Origin: an uncultured Blautia sp. | Lineage (GTDB): Bacteria; Bacillota; Clostridia; Lachnospirales; Lachnospiraceae | Direction of reading: 5' to 3' | DNA length: 64,000 nt | NCBI GenBank assembly: GCA_934426285.1 | Contig: CAKRYE010000003.1 | Coordinates: forward strand, 1-64,000 | In this document: one piece after another, positions 51,803 through 60,526 of the stretch | Position numbering within the stretch: position 1 is the stretch's first letter | How the letters are laid out: every line of letters begins with the position of its first letter | Notes under the pieces: generated by a model | Database searches by the model: none | What the model saw: the letters and a program-made list of their open reading frames with translations, nothing else | Told to the model about the DNA's origin: nothing | Translations under genes and position numbers: made by a program

Positions 51803-52989
51803 AGTTCAATCCCCGCTCTTTCCAATTTTTCCATATGCAGAAGATCTGCTGTTTTTACCAGCCCTTTTCCCTCCTGCCACTGGTACAACGGCCTTGTCTG
51901 GATTTCTCCTTTTTCAAAGCCGCATACCTCTGTTACTTCCAGCAGCTTTCTCGATCTGTCCCGCATTCTTCCCAGGTGTATAAGGATATCTACCCCTGAG
52001 GCAATCTGTCTGCGGATTGCCTCCAGAGGAAGATCCACGCCCATCAGAACCATTGTCTCCAGCCTTGAAAGCATATCGCGGCTGCTATTGGCATGGGCAG
52101 TGGAAAGGGAGCCCTCGTGTCCTGTATTCAGAGCCTGAAGCATATCCATTGCCTCTCCTCCCCTCACCTCGCCCACAATGATCCTGTCCGGTCGCATTCT
52201 CAATGCTGACCGGATCAGATCACGGATCGTTACAGATGCTGCCCCTGCCATATTGGCCATTTTGGCTTCCAGCCGTACCAGATTGTCAATTCCCCGGATA
52301 CGAAGCTCTGCATTATCTTCTATGGTAATGATTCTTTCATCCCGGGGAATATATTCCGACAAAGCTGCCAGGAAAGTAGTTTTACCGCTTCCTGTTCCTC
52401 CGCCGATAACCATGGAATATCTTGCCTGCACCAGCTTTTGCAAAAATCCGGCACATTCCGGAGTAATACTGCCCAGACTGGTCAGCTTCTCCATGGTAAT
52501 AGGATGCTCCGGAAAACGCCGGATCGTCAGAATTGGTCCGTTTAATGCCACCGGATAGATGACAGCGTTAACTCTGGAACCATTCTCCAGTCTGGCATCC
52601 ACAATAGGCATGGATTCATTTACTACTCTGTTACACTTACCAACAATCTGCTGGATTACATCCTCCAGTTTTTCTCTGGAGGTAAAACTTTTGTGCCATT
52701 TCATCAGTTTTCCTGCCCGCTCCACAAAAATCGTATCCGGACCGTTTACCATAATCTCTGTCACAGTTTCATCGTCCACCAGTTCCTGCAATACATCCAG
52801 CTTGCGGACAGAATAAAATAACTCCTGCCGCAGCCGCACCTTCTCCTTTAATGCAAGTCTCATGCCTTCTGTCTGATTCAGGATCAGTTCATCGATCACA
52901 TCCAGGATTTCCTTATCTGACAGTTCTCTGGAAAGATCCAGCTGCTCCATCAGCATCTGCCGCAGCCTTCCAAATATTTCTCTGCTCAT
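51799..52989 (-). CDS. TadA/CpaF family pilus assembly ATPase
   Basis: This 396-residue ATPase of the type II/IV secretion group has Walker A GGGTGSGKTT (about 196-205), the Asp box ITIEDNAELRI, Walker B PDRIIVGEVRG and the His box GHEGSLSTAHAN. The N-terminal part (1-150) has the CpaF features VTEIMVNGPD and DARLENGSRVN. It powers pilus assembly and secretion as a hexamer. Overlaps of 4 bases with both neighbours show one operon. Confidence 0.95.
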   Translation of the reverse strand: MSREIFGRLRQMLMEQLDLSRELSDKEILDVIDELILNQTEGMRLALKEKVRLRQELFYSVRKLDVLQELVDDETVTEIMVNGPDTIFVERAGKLMKWHKSFTSREKLEDVIQQIVGKCNRVVNESMPIVDARLENGSRVNAVIYPVALNGPILTIRRFPEHPITMEKLTSLGSITPECAGFLQKLVQARYSMVIGGGTGSGKTTFLAALSEYIPRDERIITIEDNAELRIRGIDNLVRLEAKMANMAGAASVTIRDLIRSALRMRPDRIIVGEVRGGEAMDMLQALNTGHEGSLSTAHANSSRDMLSRLETMVLMGVDLPLEAIRRQIASGVDILIHLGRMRDRSRKLLEVTEVCGFEKGEIQTRPLYQWQEGKGLVKTADLLHMEKLERAGIEL

Positions 52990-53996
52990 TCTCTTTCCTT
53001 TCTCAATATCTCCCTGACATAATCTCCCAGCTCACTCCACATCAGCTGTTCAATATAGTTGGGAGAAGGTGCTGTAGCCATATGAAAGGGCGGTTTTATT
53101 TTCACTGTCTTTTCCAGGATCTGCGGAAAATCCCAGATACGTACCAGATTCTCAAACTGCGCGATCTTGCACATTGAGACAGCATCAGACAGTACAGGCA
53201 TATAAATCCTTCTACACAGGTCAAGAAGCTGAAAATTATCATCAATTCCACTTCCCATATCCAGCACGACCACCTCATAAGAGCTTTCTGTGGTGATCAT
53301 CTGAATCAGCTGCTCCCAGTCCTGCCAGGCTGTTCCCCTGATGTCTACCGGCATCTGCACAGGGGGAATGTAATCCAGATTGCCTATGGTCTGTACCATA
53401 CTGTTCATCTTGTGAAGCAGATTCTGATTATCCTGTCTGACATAATAAAGAAGATCGCTCAGATTATGAGCAAATCCTTTTCCCAGCAGCTCTTCAAACC
53501 CTGAATATTCTTCCATATTCAGGTATAGAACTGCCTTATCTTTTGCCAGTATCTGTCCAAGTGTCAGTGCAAAGGAGGTTTTCAGGCAGCGTCCCAGAGG
53601 AGAAAACACTCCCAGTATTTCTGTGGTCTTTTTTAAAACCCTATACTGAGGTGTTGTTTTCTTTTCTGCCCCATAGCATTCCATCACTTCACGTATCACA
53701 TCTGAAGAAGACTGATATTTATATACACTGGGATATTGATCAAGCTCCGGAGGATGTACTCCCTCCGAAAGTATAATAATTTTCCCGATATCTAATTCCC
53801 GGACCTCCCGGCACATAGCCCGTCCGGAAATCAACAGCAACTCTATATGTGTTTTTTTCCCATAGGAGATCAGGTTCTCTACTGCTGTAAAAGCCTGAAT
53901 CTCAAAAGGAATATTCTTCTTCTGATTCAGATAGTCCATGAAATTCAGGGCATAGTCCACCTCCAGGTCACAGACTGCAAATATATTCTTCTTCAA
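52986..53996 (-). CDS. CpaE/TadZ-like localisation protein with degenerate P-loop
   Basis: This 336-residue protein has a receiver-like N-terminal region (1-110) and a MinD/ParA-like domain (about 125-330). The P-loop position reads GVFSPLGRCLKTSF (129-142) in place of KGGxGKT, keeping only one lysine; a VVVLDMGSG segment replaces the usual second motif. TadZ/CpaE proteins place the Tad machine at the pole. Nucleotide hydrolysis is doubtful. It overlaps TadA and the peptidase gene by 4 bases each. Confidence 0.85.
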   Translation of the reverse strand: MKKNIFAVCDLEVDYALNFMDYLNQKKNIPFEIQAFTAVENLISYGKKTHIELLLISGRAMCREVRELDIGKIIILSEGVHPPELDQYPSVYKYQSSSDVIREVMECYGAEKKTTPQYRVLKKTTEILGVFSPLGRCLKTSFALTLGQILAKDKAVLYLNMEEYSGFEELLGKGFAHNLSDLLYYVRQDNQNLLHKMNSMVQTIGNLDYIPPVQMPVDIRGTAWQDWEQLIQMITTESSYEVVVLDMGSGIDDNFQLLDLCRRIYMPVLSDAVSMCKIAQFENLVRIWDFPQILEKTVKIKPPFHMATAPSPNYIEQLMWSELGDYVREILRKERE

Positions 53997-54511
53997 TAGA
54001 TTCCTCCTGCATACAACAAAACACTTAAAAATATGGGAACCGTAAAATGAAAATTTTCAGGAAGTGAAACATCTTTTTTTCTATAAGAAAGAATTTGCTT
54101 ATTTTCTACAGTATTTTCAAGATAGCTTATAAAATATCGGATTCTTTCACAGAAATTGTGCTCAGAAATCAGAATAGCCAATGAAATGCAGGCTCCGATC
54201 ATAAAAGAAATACAGATACACTTCAGAATTTCAGAAAAACCCATCACGCTTCCCAGCGCACAGAAAAGTTTGATATCACCAGCTCCCAGCATTCCAAAAA
54301 CAAACAGAAAGGCCAGAAACAACGGAGCTCCGCTTCCCATAAGGAAAAAACGGATTCCCGGAATTCCTCTTTCCCGGATGCAAAGAACAAATCCCACAAA
54401 CATAGAGAACAGGATCCATCCATTATCAACCTTTGCCGTCCAAAAATCCATGATCATTGCGGTACCGGCAATCACTACGGGAAAAAGGTAAATAAAATCA
54501 TTCAGCATCAC
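53993..54511 (-). CDS. A24 family prepilin peptidase (head of the Tad operon)
   Basis: This 172-residue membrane protein has the A24 aspartates MDFWTAKVDN (D22) and GAGDIKL (D78) and about five helices. A C-terminal extension (about 125-160) is cytoplasmic and charged. It resembles CpaA/TadV and would process the Flp pilin. It is the first gene behind the promoter at 54666 and overlaps CpaE by 4 bases. Confidence 0.88.
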   Translation of the reverse strand: MMLNDFIYLFPVVIAGTAMIMDFWTAKVDNGWILFSMFVGFVLCIRERGIPGIRFFLMGSGAPLFLAFLFVFGMLGAGDIKLFCALGSVMGFSEILKCICISFMIGACISLAILISEHNFCERIRYFISYLENTVENKQILSYRKKDVSLPENFHFTVPIFLSVLLYAGGIY

Positions 54512-54665
54512 CTCGCTTTTTCACATATCCTGTAAATATGCGCTATTTTCCCTTTAAAGACACAAGATGATCTATGTCCGTTTTCTCTTTTGTATTTTAA
54601 ATTAAAAATAGGAATTTCCCGCCGAACCGGCGGATATGATTACCAGAAGATCTCTGGTGAGTTTT

Positions 54666-54694
54666 ATTATAGGGCCGGACTTTTGATTTGTCCA
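54666..54694 (-). promoter_or_regulatory. Promoter of the Tad operon, embedded in an inverted repeat
   Basis: Minus-strand -35 TGGACA (54689-54694), 17 bases, -10 TATAAT (54666-54671). GGGCTGGAC and GTCCGGCCC form an inverted repeat that spans the -35 and spacer. The leader (54512-54660) has two small hairpins (ACCAGA/TCTGGT and CCGCC/GGCGG). On the plus strand the repeat is followed by six T, so it can also act as a terminator in that direction. Confidence 0.55.
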
Positions 54695-54723
54695 GCCCTT
54701 TTTTCATAAAAATAATTAAAAAA

Positions 54724-56688
54724 TTATAAACCTGTTTTTATCCAGACCTGCATCTCCCCTGTTCCTCTGTTATTCCAGAGATAATAAGGCACTGCAACAA
54801 GCTCTGTACTTTCTCTGGAAGCACAGTAGGTCGTGTAAAGCTTATCCGTATCAGGTACCTGCGTTCTGCTGCCTCTGGCTTTCAATGCCACATAGCCTCC
54901 CAACTCAGGTTTTTTCTCTTCTGTAAGTCCTGCGTCTGTATCCACTGTCAGCTCTGCCAGATATTTTCCGTTGTCTGCCTCTTCCAGACAATAGACTAAA
55001 GGTCCCCGCATAATCGCAGCTCTGCCCAGATCATAATGAATTCTTCTGTTTGCACAGATGAAACGTGGCTGCATGTCAAATTCCAGTTCAATATGAGCAG
55101 CTTTTGTCCAGCAACGTGAAATCAATGCATACCCATTTTCCACCTGATCCGGAGTAATCTCTTTGCCATCCAGCCGCAGAGTATAATGTTCTGCCCATCC
55201 CGGAATACGGAATGCCAGTCCGATTTCACGGTCTGAGTCACTTTGTACTGTGAAATTAATCTTTCCATTTTCCGGATAAGAAGTATTCTGAGTAATATTC
55301 AGTATGCTTTCGCCAACCTGGATTTTCCCATCTCCTGCTATATAAAGATGTACATTCACCCGATCTTCTGAAGCTGTATAAATATAATCCCATAATCCTC
55401 CGATAAGGCGTGCAATATTAGGAGGACAGCATGCACATGCAAACCATTTCTGCCGTTCCGGCTTCACATGATGGCGCTGGGTATTATCTCTGCATACCTC
55501 CGGCACAGATTCCAGTGGATTTACATAAAAGAAACGATTGCCCTCATAATTCATTCCCCCAAGCACTGTATTGTAAAGTGCCTGTTCCATCACATCTCCA
55601 TAAACAGAGTCAGTCTCTGACATCAGCATTTTCTGAGCAAAAAAGATCAATCCAATAGAAGCACAGGTTTCTGAATAATTGGTGTCATTAGGAAGATCAT
55701 AATCATTGGTAAAGGCTTCTCCTGAATTGGTGGCACCAATTCCTCCAGTGATATACATCTGCTTTTTCACAATATTATCCCAGATTGTCCGGCAAGCTGC
55801 AAACAGCTCTTTATCGCCTGTCTTTCCGGCCAGATCTGCCATTGCAGTATACATATAAACAGCGCGTACTGCATGTCCCACTGCCTTCTTCTGCAGACGT
55901 ACCGGACTCTGGAACTGATTGTAATAATTATATGGATACTGATTATAATACCTGTTTGGTTCCGGTGTTCTGGCTTTCTCCCAGAAGCTGACATGGTCTC
56001 TCTTTTCAAATTCTTCTTCAAAGAAATGATTGGTTCCTCTGGTATTGATAAAGTATCCTGCCAGATTTAAATATTTCTCATTTCCAGACAGATCATAGAG
56101 CTTTAACAGGGCAATCTCTATTTCCTGATGTCCCGGATAGCCATGAAGCTTACCTTCCTCAGGACCGAAAACCCTGTCCAGATAATCCGCCAGTTTATAA
56201 GCAATCTGAAGAATTTTCTCCTTTCCTGTTGCCCTGTAATAGGATACTGCACTTTCAATAAAATGTCCGGCACAGTAGAGCTCATGACATTCCAGTACAT
56301 CCGTCCATTTTTTATCTGGCTCCTCAATGGAAAAATAGGTATCCAGATAACCGTCCTCTTCCTGGGCTTCCGCGATCAGATCAATGACAGAATCTGCTTT
56401 TTCCTCCAGTTCAGGGTCTCTCTCCAGCATCAGGATATTGCCTACTGCCTCCAACCATTTATATACATCACTGTCCTGAAATACCTGTCCATAAAAATGT
56501 CCTTTCATTTTTTCGCCGGCAATTCTCAGATTGTCAATGGCATGGCTGGGCTCAGCATCCTCTCTTCGGTCATTTAAGATATCCCACTGATAAGGAATTA
56601 CCATATTTTTTACCAGATCAATATAACGGTTCCAGAAGGAGTTGCGGATTACGCACTCCTCCTTCTGAAGCAATCTGTTTTTATTCAT
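54724..56688 (-). CDS. Glycoside hydrolase family 127, beta-L-arabinofuranosidase-like
   Basis: This 654-residue protein is a GH127 alpha/alpha-barrel enzyme. The zinc-thiolate site of HypBA1 is conserved: SETC (E339, C341) and CACCPPN (C419, C420), where the first Cys of the pair acts as nucleophile in the model enzyme. The N-terminus has FWNRYIDLV and the C-terminal beta domain has RGPLVYCLE. It should remove beta-L-arabinofuranosyl groups, though the substrate is not certain. No signal peptide, so it acts inside the cell on imported oligosaccharides. It is the last gene of the operon, 2 bases after GH31. Confidence 0.92.
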   Translation of the reverse strand: MNKNRLLQKEECVIRNSFWNRYIDLVKNMVIPYQWDILNDRREDAEPSHAIDNLRIAGEKMKGHFYGQVFQDSDVYKWLEAVGNILMLERDPELEEKADSVIDLIAEAQEEDGYLDTYFSIEEPDKKWTDVLECHELYCAGHFIESAVSYYRATGKEKILQIAYKLADYLDRVFGPEEGKLHGYPGHQEIEIALLKLYDLSGNEKYLNLAGYFINTRGTNHFFEEEFEKRDHVSFWEKARTPEPNRYYNQYPYNYYNQFQSPVRLQKKAVGHAVRAVYMYTAMADLAGKTGDKELFAACRTIWDNIVKKQMYITGGIGATNSGEAFTNDYDLPNDTNYSETCASIGLIFFAQKMLMSETDSVYGDVMEQALYNTVLGGMNYEGNRFFYVNPLESVPEVCRDNTQRHHVKPERQKWFACACCPPNIARLIGGLWDYIYTASEDRVNVHLYIAGDGKIQVGESILNITQNTSYPENGKINFTVQSDSDREIGLAFRIPGWAEHYTLRLDGKEITPDQVENGYALISRCWTKAAHIELEFDMQPRFICANRRIHYDLGRAAIMRGPLVYCLEEADNGKYLAELTVDTDAGLTEEKKPELGGYVALKARGSRTQVPDTDKLYTTYCASRESTELVAVPYYLWNNRGTGEMQVWIKTGL

Positions 56689-56690
56689 GC

Positions 56691-59045
56691 TTAGATTGTA
56701 ACCTCCATCTTGCAGCCTTCCGGTGCCAGAAGCATTCCATCTTCTGTATCCTTCACTACACTGCCACCTATAACTGCGGAAGCTTCATGAATATTTCTGA
56801 GAAGATATGTCATTCCCGGATTCTCTTTGGTTGTTTCCAGAATCAGTTTGTTTCCTTCTCTGGCTGCATTTACTACAAATGCTGTCTCACCTTTATTTGT
56901 CACTACTTCACAGGAACCAGTTCCGTTCAGTTCGTAAACCTGGATCTGTACATCTTTTTCCAGTTCATAATCAACAGTAGTGTCTACTGCTCCCATAGAA
57001 AGCAGTGTGTTCTCTCTTACGAATACAGGCAGGGAAAAGAAATCATAAGTTTCTTCATACCATCTGCCTCCTTCTTTTACTTCTCCGCTTAACAGATGAG
57101 TCCATTTTCCCTTAGGCAGATAATATTCTACATGGCTTTCTTTATTAAAGATCGGAGCTACCAGAATACTGTCACCTAACATATACTGCATATCCAGATA
57201 TTTCACAGCAGGATCATCTGTGAATTCCATGATCATTGCTCTCATGGATGGAATACCGGTTCTGTGTGATTTCACAGCCATAGAATACAGATATGGAAGT
57301 AATCTCAATTTCAGTTTGGTAAACTTACGGCAAACATCTACAGCTTCCTCATCAAACAGCCACGGTACACGATAGCTCTTGGATCCATGGAGACGGCTAT
57401 GTGTGGAAAGAAGGCCGAACTGCAGCCAGCGTTTGTATACATCCGGTGCTGCTGTCAGTTCAAATCCACCCATATCATGACTCCAGAAGGAGAATCCTGA
57501 TAAGGTAAAGGACAGACCGCCTCTTAAGCTCTCAGCCATGGAAGCATAGGTTGCAGAGCAGTCACCGCCCCAGTGAACCGGGAACTGCTGTCCACCTGCT
57601 GTGGCACTTCTTGCAAAAAGAACAGCTTCGCCTTCTCCCTTTACTTCTTTCAGAAGACTGAATACAGCTTCATTATAAAGGTATGTATAATAGTTATGCA
57701 TAGAAACAGGATCAGATCCATCGTAATATTTCACATCTACAGGGATTCTCTCACCAAAGTCTGTCTTGAAGCAGTCAACGCCCATATCAAGCAGAGTTTT
57801 CAGCTTGTTTTGATACCATTTTACTGCGCCCGGATTTGTAAAATCTACAAGTCCCATTCCCGGCTGCCAGTTATCGATCTGTTTTACGCCCATTCCATCT
57901 GCACGCTGTAACAGATATCCTTTTTCCATTCCTTCTTTGAAGAATGCAGTTCCCTGTGCAATATATGGATTGATCCATACACATATCTTCAGACCTTTTT
58001 CTTTATAACGCTTCAGCATCGCAGGTACATCCGGGAAAATTCTGGAATCCCACTCGAAATCGCACCAGTGGAATTCTTTCATCCAGAAGCAGTCGAAATG
58101 GAATACACTTAACGGAATATCTCTGTCTGCCATTCCCTGGATAAAGGAGTTGGTTGTCTCTTCATCATAGTTGGTTGTGAAAGATGTTGACAGCCATAAT
58201 CCAAAGGACCATGAAGGCGGCAGTGCAGGTTTACCTGTCAGATCTGTATATGTCTCCATTACACCTTTAATGTCATCACCATAGATCACATGATAACGGA
58301 TCTCTTCCCCTTTTACAGAAAATCCTACATTCTCAACCTTCTCGCTGGCAACTTCGAAGGATACATTATCGCTGTGGTCAACAAATACACCGTAATGTTT
58401 ACTGGTTACATAGAAGGGAATATTTTTATAGGAAATCTGGGAAGCTGTACCACCATCCTCATTCCATACATCCACTACCTGTCCGTTCTTTACGAATGCT
58501 GTAAATCTCTCACCAAGTCCATATACGCATTCCCCCGGGTCAAGAGAAAGCTCTGTTACCATATATGGCTGATACTGAGCTGCCATATAGTTTGGTTCCG
58601 GGAACTTGGTCAGTACCGCTCTGTCATACTGCATATATCCCAGGTTACGGAATCCGATATTTGTAAGAACTTTTCCGTCTGCTTCATATGTGATTTTGAA
58701 GTCTTTTAAGTCTACTCTTACTGTCATTCTTCCGGCTTTCATCACAGCTTCCTCTTCTGTGATCTCAACCTCTGTTTCCTGCGGCTCCTCATTCAGCTCA
58801 TATCTGGGCTCACCTTTTACATAGCCTTCATAATGATAGCTTCTCACACTGATAATATCTTTACGCGCAGAAGTAAATTCTGTAGTGATAGTTCCTACAT
58901 CCAGAGCACCGCCTCTGTCTGTGATCTGCCGGAATGGAGAAACAATTTTCATTCCTCCCGGAATTGCTTCAGCTGTAAATGCCTGAGATGCATAGGATGC
59001 ATTGGCTCTTTCATTTTTTTCCCAATATCCTTCTGTAAATTTCAT
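56691..59045 (-). CDS. GH31 alpha-xylosidase (YicI-like)
   Basis: This 784-residue enzyme matches YicI from its start (MKFTEGYW) to end. The nucleophile is D429 in CFKTDFGERIP, and the acid/base is D495 in HWGGDCSATY, 66 residues later, the same spacing as in YicI. The DFTNPGAVKWY and WSHDMGGFE segments are typical. It should release alpha-linked xylose, perhaps from xyloglucan-type oligosaccharides. It is cytoplasmic. A strong hairpin lies between it and the binding-protein gene, and GH127 follows after 2 bases. Confidence 0.92.
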   Translation of the reverse strand: MKFTEGYWEKNERANASYASQAFTAEAIPGGMKIVSPFRQITDRGGALDVGTITTEFTSARKDIISVRSYHYEGYVKGEPRYELNEEPQETEVEITEEEAVMKAGRMTVRVDLKDFKITYEADGKVLTNIGFRNLGYMQYDRAVLTKFPEPNYMAAQYQPYMVTELSLDPGECVYGLGERFTAFVKNGQVVDVWNEDGGTASQISYKNIPFYVTSKHYGVFVDHSDNVSFEVASEKVENVGFSVKGEEIRYHVIYGDDIKGVMETYTDLTGKPALPPSWSFGLWLSTSFTTNYDEETTNSFIQGMADRDIPLSVFHFDCFWMKEFHWCDFEWDSRIFPDVPAMLKRYKEKGLKICVWINPYIAQGTAFFKEGMEKGYLLQRADGMGVKQIDNWQPGMGLVDFTNPGAVKWYQNKLKTLLDMGVDCFKTDFGERIPVDVKYYDGSDPVSMHNYYTYLYNEAVFSLLKEVKGEGEAVLFARSATAGGQQFPVHWGGDCSATYASMAESLRGGLSFTLSGFSFWSHDMGGFELTAAPDVYKRWLQFGLLSTHSRLHGSKSYRVPWLFDEEAVDVCRKFTKLKLRLLPYLYSMAVKSHRTGIPSMRAMIMEFTDDPAVKYLDMQYMLGDSILVAPIFNKESHVEYYLPKGKWTHLLSGEVKEGGRWYEETYDFFSLPVFVRENTLLSMGAVDTTVDYELEKDVQIQVYELNGTGSCEVVTNKGETAFVVNAAREGNKLILETTKENPGMTYLLRNIHEASAVIGGSVVKDTEDGMLLAPEGCKMEVTI

Positions 59046-59109
59046 CTGATTTCTGATCTCCTTTTCTATAAAACAATTCTTTTTTATTCTCTGTTACGCA
59101 AGTCACGGT

Positions 59110-59143
59110 ATAAAATAAGGGGAAGAAGCATAGCTTCTTCCCC
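59110..59143 (-). terminator. Strong hairpin between the binding-protein and GH31 genes
   Basis: An 11-bp perfect stem (59119-59129 with 59133-59143, GGGGAAGAAGC) with a 3-base loop, then TTATTTTAT on the minus strand. It may be a partial terminator or stabilise the upstream mRNA so that the binding protein is made in excess over the enzymes. Confidence 0.7.
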
Positions 59144-59167
59144 AGTTATCATCTTTGTCTGCTAGTC

Positions 59168-60430
59168 TTAGTTTGAAGCCCCGTCAATTTCCTGATATTT
59201 CTGTTCAATTGTGCTGATTGTATCTTCTTTGGAAGCGCTGCCTTCTACATATGCCTGCATAGCTTCACCAAATGCCTGATGGAAGCTGTCTGTAGAGTAA
59301 ATTATTTCAAGAGGAGCCGCACCTTTTTCTTCAACGGAAGCAGAACCCTGTTTGATTACTTCATATTCTGTATCAAAGTCACCCTTAATTGGCGGAACTA
59401 CACCTGCAACATCTGTGAACCATGCTTTACCATAGTCAGAGGTATACCACCAGTTCAGGAAGTTCAGAACGATCTCCTGATTTTCGGAATCCTTGCTTAC
59501 ACGAAGTGCCTGGTCAGATCCTGTGATAACCTGACAATGAGAAGCGTCTTCATCTACCGGATATCCTGCAAATGTAATCTTAAGGTCTGGATTAATCTTC
59601 ATCAGATCACTTTCAACCCATGCGCCCTGTCCAATCATAATAGCTGCTTTTCCAGCTGCAAGTGCTGCTTCTTCACCACTTAAATCTGTTTCCAGAGGTT
59701 TCTGATCTCCGTTATCCTTTACCAGATCAATAAAGTCAAAGAAGTTGTCTGTCAGGATCGGATAATTTTCCAGAGAATCAGATCCATCTTCAAATCCTGC
59801 TACCATTTTCTGCACATCATCAGATGCTGCATCTGCAAAGTGCTGGAATATATGTTTGAATACCCACCACTCAGCATATCCGCTTGTAAATGGTGTGATA
59901 TCTGCTGCTTTTAATTTTTCTACACAGTCTTTTAATTCTGTCATAGTTTCTGGAACCTTCTCAACACCTGCTTTGTCCAGAAGATCCTGGTTATAGATCA
60001 GTCCGAAATAGTTTCCTTTGATCGCTATACCATAGCAGCCTTCGCCGTTGGCATCTTTCATAGCTGCTGCTACATTGTCGTCCATAGCATCAACTAATGG
60101 CTGTCCTGTAAGGTCAAGAGAATATTCTTTATATGTTTCAATTTCTTTTCCTGATGTGGAGGAGAAGATATCCGGGCACTCACCTGAGTTAAGTTTTGCC
60201 TTTAAAAGTGTAGGATAATCGTTCTGTGTTGTCTCATAGTTGATAGTAACACCCGGCTCTACATTTTTGTACTCATCAATAAGAGCTGTGATGGCATCTG
60301 CATACTCCGGCTGGGAGATAAACATATAGATCTCGCCCTCGTCATCACCTTCTGCATGAACTGCTACGCTTGAGAACATAGTAGTTGCCATTGCTGCACA
60401 AAGCATTACACTGATCAGTTTTTTCTTCAT
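59168..60430 (-). CDS. Extracellular sugar-binding protein of an ABC importer
   Basis: This 420-residue cluster-B binding protein has a signal peptide (1-26, cut after HA in SSVAVHAEG). The mature part has ISQPEYADAITALIDEYKN, LNSGECPDIFSS, and an AALAAGKAAIMIGQGAWVES segment typical of oligosaccharide-binding proteins. No lipobox cysteine is visible near the cleavage site, although Gram-positive binding proteins usually are lipoproteins. It comes third in the operon, after the permeases; an A/T-rich 96-base gap with a possible -10 precedes it. Confidence 0.9.
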   Translation of the reverse strand: MKKKLISVMLCAAMATTMFSSVAVHAEGDDEGEIYMFISQPEYADAITALIDEYKNVEPGVTINYETTQNDYPTLLKAKLNSGECPDIFSSTSGKEIETYKEYSLDLTGQPLVDAMDDNVAAAMKDANGEGCYGIAIKGNYFGLIYNQDLLDKAGVEKVPETMTELKDCVEKLKAADITPFTSGYAEWWVFKHIFQHFADAASDDVQKMVAGFEDGSDSLENYPILTDNFFDFIDLVKDNGDQKPLETDLSGEEAALAAGKAAIMIGQGAWVESDLMKINPDLKITFAGYPVDEDASHCQVITGSDQALRVSKDSENQEIVLNFLNWWYTSDYGKAWFTDVAGVVPPIKGDFDTEYEVIKQGSASVEEKGAAPLEIIYSTDSFHQAFGEAMQAYVEGSASKEDTISTIEQKYQEIDGASN

Positions 60431-60526
60431 CTTAAAATCCTCCTTTTGATTTTGGTTTTATTCTGTCCGGTATGAAACCAACCGGTCATTTACATTATTA
60501 TAGATTTTATTACAGATTTCAGATCA

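Noticed and set aside
54512-54660. Cyclic-di-GMP riboswitch in the Tad operon leader
   Set aside because: Two small hairpins exist, but I cannot find the conserved GEMM core sequences.
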